Origin: Isochrysis galbana
Lineage: Eukaryota; Haptophyta; Isochrysidales; Isochrysidaceae
Assembly: GCA_018136815.1 (NCBI GenBank)
Contig: CM030935.1
Coordinates: 4,973,691-5,037,690 of the forward strand
Length of the DNA stretch: 64,000 bases
Reading direction: 5' to 3'
The notes under the pieces are model-generated. The model was not told where the DNA came from and made no database searches. It was given only the letters and a program-made list of their open reading frames with translations. The translations under genes and the position numbers were made by a program. Of this stretch, positions 42,785 to 53,056 are shown in pieces (positions within the stretch are counted from its first letter, which is position 1; the number at the start of each line of letters is the position of its first letter).

Positions 42785-44149
42785 ATGGTGCCCAACCCCA
42801 ACCGAGACAGAGCCTCGCGCTCAGCCATGGGCAGCGCTGCCGTGATGGCAGGCGCCACTGCCACTGCGGCGGAGGTATCATCAGATGATGATGATTCGCC
42901 GACACTGCAAGCGCAAGAGCGCGGCAGGCGCAGCCAAGGCGCTGGCGGTACATCGCGTGCACTGGGGCGCGCGCCTGCGGCATTGAATGCTAGAAGCGCA
43001 GGGCTCCCTCACCCTGCCTGCACGCGAGCCAGCACGAGCGAGCCGGCGCACACAGCCCCTCCCATTCCAGCGCCCGCGGCGGGACTCCCCACATGGTTCA
43101 TGCCAGTGAGGGCAACGGGGCTGATGCAGCGTCAACATGAGCCGCGCAAGCGGCGCGCGGACGCAGTGCGTGAGGACCCCGCATGGCAATGTGTTGTTGT
43201 CATTGATGATGCAAACGCACATCAGCCGCGTTGGCGTTGCATGGGTTGTGCTGTGGAGCGCACGGGTGGTGCCACAAGGATTGTGGATCACCTTTTGGGG
43301 TCGGAAGCAAACGGCGATCTGCTCCGGCTCAGATCCCTCTTTCCTAGCGTTGTTGGTGGCTCGAATCTTTGCTCTCGATTAGTGGACCTAATTCTCAAAG
43401 CGACCGGCACGGACTTGAGCACTACTGAAGCCTATCGCCACGAAGGCGTAGGGCTAGTGGAAAGAGCTCAACAAACTCTCCTCACGATGACTCGAGTCTC
43501 CAATGAAGGCGGCGCCCATTGGGTCGATCACCTTCCGTTTCTTCTCATGTCTATGCGAGCGACCGCCGGTCGCGTCGTACCCAAGTCACCCGCGGCTATC
43601 TTGTTTGGTCGGGAGCTTCGTCTTCCAGCTCAACTTGCTGACCCTGTTCCTGTTCTTGAGTTGCTTCCATCTAGGCCTCCGTCCGATGCCGTCACTTACG
43701 CCACCGAGCTCAATAAGAAGCTTCTCGAGTCGTGGCGTTCCGCCCTCGAAAGTACTCAAGAAGCACAACGCGAATCAATGCGCTCTGCCTCTCAAAAGTC
43801 TAAACTCGGCGCTATACATGCTCGCATGGAGGTACATCATAACGGACTTCTACAGGATATACTACGACAACGCCACGTTCTCAGAAGAATCGGTGCTAAT
43901 ACGCACACTGGAAAGATTCACCAAACTGAGCAAGGCGCTAGTATTCGCCAACTCGACGGATCCGCGCGAACCGCCCAGGCGGGCATGGGGAGACAACCCA
44001 AAAAGAGGATAGATTTGGCCGATATCCGGCCACTCTACGAATTAGGCGAAAAGAACGAATTGACCCCCAGCGCGGAGCTAGTATCCCTAGCTAGAACGCT
44101 AGGGGTAGAGCACCTAGTTGAGACAGAAACCACGAAGCACGGGAGGTAG
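42785..44149 (+). pseudogene. Chimeric ORF: BED finger + gypsy integrase + LINE tail
   Basis: One uninterrupted frame of 454 codons. Residues 1-180 carry PVRATGLMQR, DPAWQCVV and a BED-type finger (RWRCMGCAVE, then GGATRIVDHLLG). From about residue 200 to 340 is a Ty3/gypsy integrase fragment (GVGLVERAQQTLLTMTRV, WVDHLPFLLMSMRATAG, PAAILFGRELRLPAQL). The end (SARTAQAGMGRQPKKRID to the stop) is the LINE C-terminus of the copy at 34499. The LINE part upstream of this (43820-43955; YMLAWRYIITDFYRIYYD) is in a different frame, so a frameshift lies near 43955. The core integrase catalytic residues are not included. Most likely nested, decayed insertions that happen to stay open; expression as a fusion protein cannot be excluded. 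Confidence 0.7.
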
Positions 44150-44360
44150 AAACGAACAACACGCCGGTGCACCACACTTGGGACAACCACAACACGAGAG
44201 GCCGCTCTACCCTGCCAACAAAAACCCAAAAGGCCTGCCCGGTCCCCACCCCCAAAACCGGGCCCTTGGTAGTGCACCAGGGCCGCACCCCCGAAACCAA
44301 AGACAAAGGAACGAGGGGGGGAAGGCAAGGGGGCGGAGAGAAGGGAGATAAGGGCACTGG
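44150..44360 (+). mobile_element. LINE 3' UTR
   Basis: Continues the LINE tail that ends at 44149. GGTAGTGCACCAGGGCCGC and CCGAAACCAAAGACAAAGGA correspond to the reverse complement of 34270-34350 downstream of the LINE at 34499. It ends near a GGGA-rich stretch at about 44350. Confidence 0.6.
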
Positions 44361-45580
44361 CTGATGTGCGGTGGCAGTAGGATGCGCTGTCTAGCGATAG
44401 GTGTGTAGCCCTGAACCTTCAGATCCTTTTTTTCTCTCTCTCTCCTCATCGTGGCTCGATGCGCAGCCGCACCTACGTGGGTATCGCCGGTGCGATGGCG
44501 ATGCAATGGATGCCCGTCGTTCTCGACTACTGCCGTCGTACTCCGACTCGTCCGGCCGCGTCCGCCGCCTCTCTTCTATCTCAGGCGCGTGACCTACAGT
44601 CAAGCCAGTTGGCGGCTCAGGCTGGTTCTAGTTCCAATTCCGAGCCGTCGAATGTTTCGAGTGTCGCCGCGATTGATGTGGAGTGGCGGCCGTGGCTAGG
44701 GTCGCCCCGCTCGTCGTTGTTGCCCGTCCGTCCCGCTCGAATGATTCGCAAGGTCCGCAACCGCTGGCGTGTATGGACGGCGGTGCGCGGTGCGCAAGGG
44801 CCTTGATATCGTATGCCTGGTTGCCGTTGTCTCCGTCGTTAGCGTCGGCTCTCGATGCGGAAGTCCACCTTCACTCGTCGGGCCCCCCCGGGAGTCTCCG
44901 CCATTTGAACTCTTCTAGCGTCCGCAACCGCGTCAATTTCCCTTTGGGCGTAGGATCTTCTTCTTCGTAACTCTGTCGCCTTCGCGAGCAGGATCGATGA
45001 TATCTTCGCCTTTGGTTACCGACCAAATCGCGCTAGCTTATCGCGTTTGTCTCCCCCCGGGGTATCCGGGTACAGTCGCCTCCAAAGGAGGTTAATCATA
45101 TCTCGCGCTTCCGGTTCCTCCAACACCTCCGGTGAAATCTTGGCTTCTATTGCCGTCGCCCGTCTGGTGGGGGCTAGGCGCGAAATTTGCTACTACCGGG
45201 TGGTGGTCCGATGTAAGCACCATCAAAATAATAATAGCTCCCCCCCCTCCCTTCAAGAGACGTACATACGCACAAATCACACAGGCGGGCCAAGACTCAC
45301 TAAGGACACACATGTCAATGGGGTGGATACACAAATGGAAGGTGCGAGTAGTATATACGGGCCACGATCGCTGATCGGAAGAAGTGTGACCATGAAATCA
45401 TGTCGGCTTCAACCGGTGCCGGTAATGTGACCATGAATTCATGTCGGCTTCAACCGATGTCGGCTTCAACAGGTGCCGGTGGGGCCTGCGACATCGGCCC
45501 ATATCTCAATACAAGTGCGAAAGTTCAAGTGACGGGCATGCCCGGTCGGCGCGTCTCTTTGTATCGCACGACATGGGAAA
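44361..45580. other. Intergenic, possible second LINE family and short tandem repeat
   Basis: On the minus strand at about 45090-45230 the peptide TSDHHPVVANFAP resembles the last motif of an APE endonuclease, so a decayed LINE of another family may be present (weak). 45390-45480 repeats GTGACCATGAA.TCATGTCGG and TCGGCTTCAACCGGTGCCGG. No host gene supported. Confidence 0.35.
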
Positions 45581-46819
45581 TCAACGTGTGGCGAAGGTTG
45601 GATTGCCCTCATCCGTTGGCGATGTCAAAGCTGGTCGCACGGATCCCGGGGCCGTCTGCTCCCCCGTATCCCGCGTGTGAGTGAACGGCGGCTCGACGGT
45701 TTCGCTGCCTTGCGGAGCCACTGCCGCGCTGCCCATGCACCGGCATCGCCATGGCAGCAGGTCCATGACGCCCTCTCGCACGTCGCGCTTGGCCAGGCTC
45801 ATCGTGGAGGCAAAGAGGGAGCCGATTGGCATGAGCAAGAACCCTATAGATATGGGGACCGAAGATTTGGTCTGCACTGAGGTGAGCACGACAAATGGTA
45901 CCCACCAGAGCACGCTGAGCATGAGCCGGGCGAAGTACATCGAGATGGACCGCGCGTGCCGATAGGCATGGAGCGAGCTCTCCACCTTGGACGCCAGCGA
46001 GAAGATGGAGCTGTGGCGAGCGATGGCCAGTCGCGCACCAGACACTGAGCTGCCCTCCGACCCGTGCTGCGAGGCGATCTGCGAGTTGCGAAGCGAGGAG
46101 CGCGTCGAGCGCGAGAGGCGGGAGTCCGGCTCCTTGAGCAATCCGAGGCACTGGATCCGCGCAACAACGCCGAGGGTGAAGAAGAGCGGTAACAGATAGC
46201 AGATTGTCTGGAATACGGACTGTGTGAAGGTCGCGGAGGCGGGCGAGTACTCGGCGGGGAGGCACACGAGCCCTTTCATGAGAACGGCGCCTATAGGCAC
46301 GCCGTCCCAAAAGACGAGAGAGGCGAGCAGCACCGTCCAGCAGTACACTGCGATGCATTTGGCAGCCGCGCGGAGCGGGGGGGGCGGGTGGTAGTCGCGC
46401 AGCTCTCGCGTGGCGCGTAGCAGCCAGTACACCTCGAGCGTGACGAGGGCGACGAGCCAGTACATGCTGACAAAGCTCACCGTGAGATAGAACGCTTGCA
46501 CGCCGCAGAGCGCAGGGCTGATGTATTCTCCCGCTGCGGCGTTGACGATACAGGAAACCGCGAAGGCGCTCAGCGAGAGGAAGTCGGGCACGAGCAGCGC
46601 TGCGAGGTAGATGTTGAACGAGATGGCGCGCGCCTTGGCTGATCGTGCGATGCCGAGCACGACCGCGCCAGTGGCGATTGCGGCCACCAGACAGAGCAGA
46701 GCCCATACCATCCAGATGGCCTGCCGAGAGCCCATCGGCGCAGTGGCCGACCTGAGGTCATAGCGGCTCGCATTGGGCGCGAGAGAGGCCATCGGAAGAC
46801 TCTCAAAGACGATGGTCAT
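45581..46819 (-). CDS. Seven-transmembrane G-protein-coupled-receptor-like protein
   Basis: A single exon of 412 residues. Hydrophobic helices lie at about 34-57, 67-92, 105-134, 154-176, 199-222, 295-316 and 321-343. Cys105 at the outer end of helix 3 and Cys186 in the loop before helix 5 are placed like the conserved receptor disulfide. Asn16 (NAS) in the short N-terminus is a glycosylation site. The third intracellular loop is long (about 223-294) and Ser/Arg-rich, with many possible phosphorylation sites; the C-tail is about 65 residues. There is no DRY or NPxxY motif; helix 3 ends in EVYWLLRATREL. The overall form recalls cAMP-receptor or class A-like receptors of protists, but ligand and subfamily cannot be told. 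Confidence 0.7.
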   Translation of the reverse strand: MTIVFESLPMASLAPNASRYDLRSATAPMGSRQAIWMVWALLCLVAAIATGAVVLGIARSAKARAISFNIYLAALLVPDFLSLSAFAVSCIVNAAAGEYISPALCGVQAFYLTVSFVSMYWLVALVTLEVYWLLRATRELRDYHPPPPLRAAAKCIAVYCWTVLLASLVFWDGVPIGAVLMKGLVCLPAEYSPASATFTQSVFQTICYLLPLFFTLGVVARIQCLGLLKEPDSRLSRSTRSSLRNSQIASQHGSEGSSVSGARLAIARHSSIFSLASKVESSLHAYRHARSISMYFARLMLSVLWWVPFVVLTSVQTKSSVPISIGFLLMPIGSLFASTMSLAKRDVREGVMDLLPWRCRCMGSAAVAPQGSETVEPPFTHTRDTGEQTAPGSVRPALTSPTDEGNPTFATR

Positions 46820-47520
46820 GCTGCGGCTGATGGATCCACGCGGCGGGCAGCTCTCTTCTCAATGGTCGAGAGGAGTGGGCGCCGCGACCGCCCCCGTCTA
46901 GCGAACTGCCGGGTCTGTGGTCGCTTGGCGGAGGAGGGCTCTCCTCCCCTCCCTGCGAGCCCCTCCCTGCGAGCCCCTCCCTGCGCCCCCTCGCCGCGCC
47001 ACAACCTCCCTCTCTCTCTGGCCGAGACGACCACCGAGATCGCCCCCCCGCCCGCCCCTCCCTCCCTCTCTCCCTCCCTCTCTCCCTCTCTCTCTCCCTC
47101 TCTCTCCCCCGCGCCCCTCCCGAGAGGAGGAAGGGCGGTTTTGGCCGTTTCGCCCCTCTCTCTCTCTCTCTCTCTCTCCTCCCCAAGAGAACCCTCTCGA
47201 AGGCTCGGCGCCGCCGACGCGCGGGAGAGCCCAACCCCCTCTCCCCCTTTCACGTAAAGAGCTCTCCCCTCTCTCTCTCTCTCTCCCTCGCCGTCGGAGA
47301 CCTTCTCTGAGCCACGCCGCGACCCCCTACCCCAAATGAAACCCTCTTTCTCCCGGGCAAAGGGGGAGAGAGCGGGGCGCCCCCCCCACGCCGCCGGAAG
47401 AGGAGAGGAAGAGAAGGCCAAACATCCAAACATAGCCTCGGAACGCCCAAGTCTCGCGCTCTGGGCCGCCCACAGCCATCTCGAGGCTCGAGGTCAGACT
47501 CTCTGCTGCCAAGTCCCACC
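46820..47520. other. Pyrimidine-rich 5' flank of the receptor gene
   Basis: CTCTCTC and CCTCCCT sequence dominates 46930-47330. Frames through it are low-complexity Ser/Pro/Arg and not genes. Confidence 0.6.
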
Positions 47521-47605
47521 CCCAAAAAAAAAACTTCTTAAAATTCCCCGCTACGCGTGCGGCCTGAGGCAGTGTGCTCATGGACCTCCCTACTACTTGG
47601 CCCGG
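47521..47605 (+). repeat. Dispersed repeat, inverted partner at 24315-24400
   Basis: AAACTTCTTAAAATTCCCCG, CGGCCTGAGGCAGTGTGCT and ACCTCCCTACTAC match the reverse complement of 24315-24400. The subtelomeric partner suggests a mobile or subtelomere-shared sequence. Confidence 0.65.
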
Positions 47606-47788
47606 GCCAGAGTTTCGCGAAATGTTTTGCAAAATTTGGGTGGACAGACGAAATCGAAATTTTTGACCGAAATTCGGGTGCAAGTGCGAGGCGCTGAAGA
47701 ACGGCGCATAGCGCCGAGGCGAAATTTGGGCCCCGAACGAAGCGCCCTCCCCCCCCCTTCGCCTCGCCCCCCGCATGCACAGCATGTA

Positions 47789-48010
47789 GGGCGGTCAAAC
47801 AGGGGCTTTTTTACTACTAGTAAGGGTTGGGCTGCATTTTTTGACCGTGGCGCGATGCCCAATAAAAAACCTCCCGGGGTGGCTACCTGACGCTACGAAA
47901 ATCTTCGCCAAGAAACGGTGCGATTCGCCCCCCCTCTCTCCCCCTCCGTCACGCGCGCTCACGCTCTACCCGTAAAGAATGGGCGGTCGCGCCCGCGGGG
48001 GGATCGGTTC
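47789..48010 (+). repeat. Dispersed repeat starting GGGCGGTCAAACAGGG
   Basis: Homologue of 16684-16930. It starts with the same motif, preceded by TA, and shares ACGAAAATCTTCGCCA and the C-rich tail. Confidence 0.75.
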
Positions 48011-49060
48011 CTTTATATCTAAGCTACATTCGGCATTTGATTCCCGCCCGATGCAGCGCCGTGTCGGGCTGCCGACAGTCCGACCACCCCCTGACCCTTT
48101 GGCATCATTGCCCGCGCAGCCCACCCAGCTCCTCACAGCGAGCGCACGCGGCTACCCTGGCTACCAGAGGCCCCATCCCGACCATCCCGACTAGTTCTAG
48201 CTATTCTACCATATAGAAGGCCGTAGGGGTCTAGGGGTCTAGGTACGTCGTCGCTTCTCGTACGCTCGCTCGCTCATTCGCTCATCCCCCCCCCCCCTCC
48301 CTCCTTCCCTCCCTGCCTCCCTCCCTCCTCCCTCCTCCCTCCCTCCCGCTCCTTCGCTAGCTCTCACTCCTTCGCTCCTTTCCTCCCCCCTTTGTCCTCC
48401 CTCTCTCTCCTCCCTCGCTCGCTCGCTTGCCCTTCCCCTCCTCGCCTCCCCCTCCCCCTCCCTCTCTATCTCTCATCCGTCATCCGTCAACTAACTTTAA
48501 AAAAAATCTTCTTAAAAATCTCCGCGTGCGTGTAGCCTCTGAATCTGAAGCAACTCACCCAACACCCAACACCCCCACATCCCCATACCCCACCCTCTCC
48601 ATCACCGCCGCCATCCCCGAACCCGAACCCCGACACCCCGATGTCGCGATGTCGCTTTCCCGACCCCGCACCTCGCAGCTTCCCACGAGCCACGAGCCCC
48701 CGACGGACCCACAACCACAACGCACGTCACAGCATATCAAAACACAGAGCGACCATTGTCCATTGTAGCGACTCATCAGCATCATGTCGAACATGCGATG
48801 ACTACAGGCTCGTAGGCAGAGGGCCGTTCGATCGAGCCGGCACTCTCGCAACGTGTTTCCGAGATTCCCGAGGATATGCGGGGGTCCACAGATTTGCCTG
48901 TGGCGCCTTTACTGTTGCAAAGGCGGCATGCTCGAATTTCGTGGCAATATTGGGCTGAACCTAACGGATATCGGAGAGCTCCGAACAAGCCACGAGAAAG
49001 GCAGAAGAGCAATCCTGAACGAGACCGAATGAGCGAAGAGCGAAGAGCGAATAAATCCGA
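48011..49060. other. Intergenic, low complexity
   Basis: CCTCCCT-type sequence fills 48280-48470; CACCCAACACCC repeats occur at 48555-48590. No gene supported. Confidence 0.5.
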
Positions 49061-49225
49061 AGAGCGAATGAAACAATAAATCCGAAGAGCGAATGNNNNN
49101 NNNNNNNNNNNNNNNNNNNNNNNNNNNNNNNNNNNNNNNNNNNNNNNNNNNNNNNNNNNNNNNNNNNNNNNNNNNNNNNNNNNNNNNNNNNNNNNAAACA
49201 ATAAATCCGAATGGATGGAGAGCCG
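49061..49225. repeat. Tandem repeat cut by a 100-N gap
   Basis: GAATGAAACAATAAATCCGA recurs at the left edge of the gap (49096-49195) and AAACAATAAATCCGAATG resumes at its right edge. Units of about 25 bases (ATAAATCCGAAGAGCG) suggest the gap replaces a longer, collapsed array. Confidence 0.85.
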
Positions 49226-50340
49226 CGCGCCAAACGCCGAACCAAGACGGAAGACGTGATGAGCGACGCACCGAGAAGTTACGAACAATCGAGGACCGAT
49301 GAGAACGCGGAACGACGAGAATCGAGAATCGAGAACGAGAAACGGAGAACGATAAGAACGGGAGGGCGCCCGATGCCATGAGGCGCTACTCCCCAAGGCG
49401 CCTCGCAATGGCGCCAGATGGGCCTGTGCTGGCTTGCACGCAAGCTTCGCAGCATTCCGCAAGCCCTATCACTCGAGAGCGAGATACGTCATGACTTTGT
49501 GGTGCAACAGGCGCGGAACGCGCGTGAACCTATCAATGAGGGGAGGTGGAACGGGGCTCTCAGCTTTGCGCTCAGAGAGAGCATACATAGCTAAGCTATC
49601 CTCGCGTCGCGTGCCGATTCTCTCAGAGGCTGTGCCGTGCAAACACACTGTCAGCGCCTTCCTCTCACTCAACTCACGCCATCAGCTGTGTGCATGGGCA
49701 AAGCGCACGATTCTGTGAGCGGTCATAGTCATAGCCACAGGCGACGGGGATGGGGGCAGCAGAGCAACACCTGGGCACAACCCGACTCTCGCGACGATCT
49801 TCCGTTGGGATTTTGCGTGCGAGCCTGGCGCCGATGGGAGGCCGATGGGAGAGGTCGCGCGCCATCGCTCGCCAAGCGGCGGCGCGACCTCGTTTACATA
49901 TTTAATATTAGTAATTATATGTATACGTATGACTAACCTTAAAGACGGGGGTGGACGAGGAAAAAAAGTGACATTTTTCAGACGTTGCAGTCAATCGACG
50001 TATCTCGGCGAGGCGGTTCTAGCGCTCCAACTCTCACCTTTTTTTTCGTTTCCGTTGATTTTTAGTTTCCGAAAAACCAACTTCCGCCTTTAGGGTGGGT
50101 GCACCATACCACCTATACTTGTAGGCCGCCGGCCTCGTGGGAGTCGTGGGAGAGCACGGCAGCACCGCTCCGAGGGTTTTCTTCTCGAGAGAGAGGAGAG
50201 AGGGCCTTCTGGTTGGGGCGTTGCGAGGGGAGCTCTCGGCCGCCCGAGGATTCCAGCACCTTCTCAGGTGTGGGGGGCGCGCGGGGGGGGGGCGGCGGGG
50301 GGGGGGCGGGGGGACCCCGGAGGCCGCCGAGCGACGGCGC
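49226..50340. other. Intergenic, nothing recognised
   Basis: Unique sequence with short GC-rich frames of no known family; 49890-49930 is AT-rich (TTATATGTATACGTATGAC). Confidence 0.4.
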
Positions 50341-50343
50341 CTC

Positions 50344-50553
50344 GCCCCTCTCTCTCTCTCTCTCTCGAGAAGAAGAAGAAGAAGAAGAAGAAGAAGAAGA
50401 AGAAGACAAGAGAGAAGAGAGAGGGGAGAAGAGAGGATGCGCGCGCGGATTCGCCCCTCTCTCTCTCTCGAGAAGAAGAAGAAGAAGAAGAAGAGGAGAA
50501 AGAAGAGAAGAGAGAAGAGAGAGGGGGGAAGAGAGGATGCGCGCGCGGATCGG
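50344..50553. repeat. 105-bp tandem duplication of a (CT)n-(GAA)n cassette
   Basis: Two units in direct repeat, each GCCCCTCTCTCTCTCTC, CTCGA, (GAA)8-11, a GAGAGAAGAGAGAGGGG stretch and GAGGATGCGCGCGCGGAT. The (CT)n and (GAA)n parts are partly complementary across CTCGAG. Confidence 0.85.
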
Positions 50554-51051
50554 AGTTGATGAGTCGAATCGGAGAAGGCTGTGGAAGGCCGCTCGCCATC
50601 GCGGGAGGGGCGCGCCGGGGGACCGATCTGGCTCGATCTCCCCCGGCGAGATGGAGCGCCGACGTATCGGGGAGCTCGGCATCTCGGGGTTGGAGCGTTG
50701 CGAGGGAAGGGGAGCTCACCGAGCTCGCGCTCCCGCGCCCCCCCGCCGCCCCCTCCCCCGCCCCCCCCACGCGGCGGGGGGGGGTCCTGTCCCAAGCATC
50801 CATCGAGCAGACGCCGTGGGGTCCCCTCCCGCGGATTCCCTCGCCTCCCCTCTCTCTCTCTTCTCTCTCCACGGGCCTCTCTTCTTTGTGGTGAAGGGTC
50901 CGCCGGCGGCCGCTCTGAGCGCCCCCGGCTGTCGGGGAAAGGAGGGGGAGATTCGGGGAGAGAGACAGGGAAGAAGGGCCGAGAGGGAAGAGAGGAGAGA
51001 GAGAGGGAGAAGAGAGAGAGAAGCGAGAGAGAGAGAGAGAGGGAAGAACAG

Positions 51052-51091
<40 letters not shown>

Positions 51092-51792
51092 TAGGAAGTC
51101 CTCGAGGACAGTCGACGAGGAGAGGGGGCGGGGGGGCGGAAGAGAGAGGGGGAGTGGGTGGCGTGGGGGGGGGAGCTCGGCCGGCGCGGGCGGGTTGGAG
51201 TTTAACGTTCCGAGGGCTTGACATTGATGTGACGAGGGGAGAGGGGGGGAGGGGGGGCAGGAGAGAGAGAAGGGAGAGAGAGTAGCGGCAGCGGGCGAGG
51301 AGGAAACAAGCGGCGAGAGCTTTCCAGAGCGGGGGGGGGGAGGCGGGGGGGGGAGAGGGGAGGTGGAGAGAAGAGAAAGAAACGAGCGGGAGGAGAGAAA
51401 GAAGTCGGTGGGGGATCTCTGCCTCGCCGCGCCTCTCCTGCTCTGTGGGCCCTGGGGGGCGACGGGGGGGACAAGAGGGCAGCGGGGCTGACGAGAGGAA
51501 GGAAGGAGAGGGAAGGCGGTTGGGAGGCCGGCGCAGGCGGAGGCGGAGGCGTGGCACACACAGGAAGCTCAGAGCTCCCCGAGTTCCTCTTGAGAGCCGA
51601 GAGCGGGCCGCCAAAGCCACCCGTCGAGAGCGAGAGAGAGAGAGAGAGAGAGGGTGGGTGGGGGAGCCACCAGGAGTGGAGTGCAAGGGGGGCCGAGAGA
51701 AAAGGCGAGTGGGTGGGGGCTGAGGAAGGCAAGAGGGGCGGGAAGGGAGAGGGAAGGGGGAGTTTCCTGTGTATCCAGGGCCCCCTCCCCCA
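50554..51792. other. Purine-rich tract upstream of the LOV-like gene
   Basis: The plus strand is strongly purine-biased, with GGGGGG runs (51130-51350) and pure (GA)n at about 51054-51088 and 51628-51652. Long Ser/Pro frames on the minus strand (up to 664 codons) come only from this bias. The LOV-like gene starts at 51793, so part may be its 5' UTR. Confidence 0.7.
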
Positions 51793-53056
51793 ATGGCCAC
51801 TTGTGCCAAGCGGCGTGGTGAAGAGGCAGAACTCTCCACCAGCTCTGCGCCCACGGAGCACCGGTCTGCAAAGGCCGCAAGGCGCCTAATCCAGCTGGAG
51901 GGCCTCTCGCTGCTCCAGTCCGAGGCTGTCGGGCACTTCCTCTCCGCTGTCGATGTCGACAAGGAATCGCTCGTTGTGAGCAACCCGCACGCGCCAGGTG
52001 CGCCAGCGCCGTGAGCAGGCCCAAACACCTCCTGCGCACCAACCTCCTAGGCTTCTACCCTCCCAGCACGGCCTGCCCCGCATTTCTGCGGCTGTGCTTT
52101 GCCAGCCTCAACTCGCACCGTCGCCGCCTCGCCTCACTGCCCTTTTCGTGTACGACCGCTTCCCTTCAGGCAACCCGATCGTCTGGGTCAGTCCGCCCTG
52201 GCAGGACATGTGCGGCTTCTCGGCGGCTGAGGCAGTTGGGCGCAACCCACGCCTCACGCAGGGCGAGCGCACTGACAAGTCGGTCATCCAAGCCATCTCG
52301 ACGGCGCTCGGGCAGCAACGGGCATGCAAAGTACAGATCATCAACTACCGCGGAGGCCAGCCCGACCGTCCCTTCTGGAATATGCTCTCCATTATGCCTG
52401 TGCACCACCGAGGCCAACTTCAGCTCTACGTGGCCAGCTTGCAAGACTACTCATACCACATCGGCCAGATGGTCTCGCTCACGCCGGCGCAATTCTGCCG
52501 TGCGGCCTCACACTACCAGCGCCACCGCCAGCTTGGCGACGACACGCTGACGACGCTCCAGCTCGCCAAGCCCACCATTTACGAAGTTGACCGCGAGTAC
52601 AAGATTGATGACCCTGCGACCCCGCCACTCGTGCGGGTGCCGCCTGTCAAGCGGCTGGGATGGACCAAGCTGGAACTCGAGCCCGAGCACCTCGCTGACC
52701 GTGTCGCCGACGTGCTTGAGTCCATTGAGGGGTGCCAATACGAAGTCACTTTACGGGGCAGCGACTACAGTGACTCCACCATCATCTGTCTCAAGCACGA
52801 GGGAGTGGCGATGCGCGTCATGATTGCTGAGGAGCCAAATGGCGAGTACTGCATCTCTTGCACGCGCATCTCCGGGGACACCTTCGCATACCACAACACG
52901 TTTCGCCAAATTCGCGACACGCTCGGCCATGCGCTCACAAAGCACCCACTTGTGACGCCGAGGCTGCGAGCACCAGGGCCGACGATCACATCGCTCGGGG
53001 TGCGAGGGAGCAGAGGGCTGCAGCTTGGCGTGGCGCAGATGGCGGGGGGGGCCTGA
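51793..53056 (+). CDS. LOV/PAS-domain protein lacking the photoactive cysteine
   Basis: Two exons, 51793-51997 and 52170-53056, joined by a GT-AG intron; 363 residues. The LOV-like domain begins at LVVSNPHAPGNPIVWVSP (about residue 60), continues with the helix motif GRNPRLTQGERTD (92-104) and INYRGGQPDRPFWNMLSIMP, and ends LYVASLQDYS. In photoactive LOV domains the motif is GRNCRFLQG; here the cysteine that forms the flavin adduct is Pro95. Asn127, Asn139 and Gln160, at flavin-contact positions, are kept. The C-terminal part (about 231-325: RLGWTKLELEP, YCISCTRISGDTFAYHNTFR) resembles a KA1-type membrane/autoinhibitory domain, less certainly. No kinase domain lies between. The protein may be a redox or ligand sensor or scaffold rather than a classical photoreceptor. 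No signal peptide. Confidence 0.75.

Noticed and set aside
50034..52028. 664-codon minus-strand ORF
   Set aside because: It is made of Ser/Pro/Leu/Arg low complexity encoded by GA/CT and G-rich tracts, has no domain, and overlaps the LOV-like gene on the other strand.
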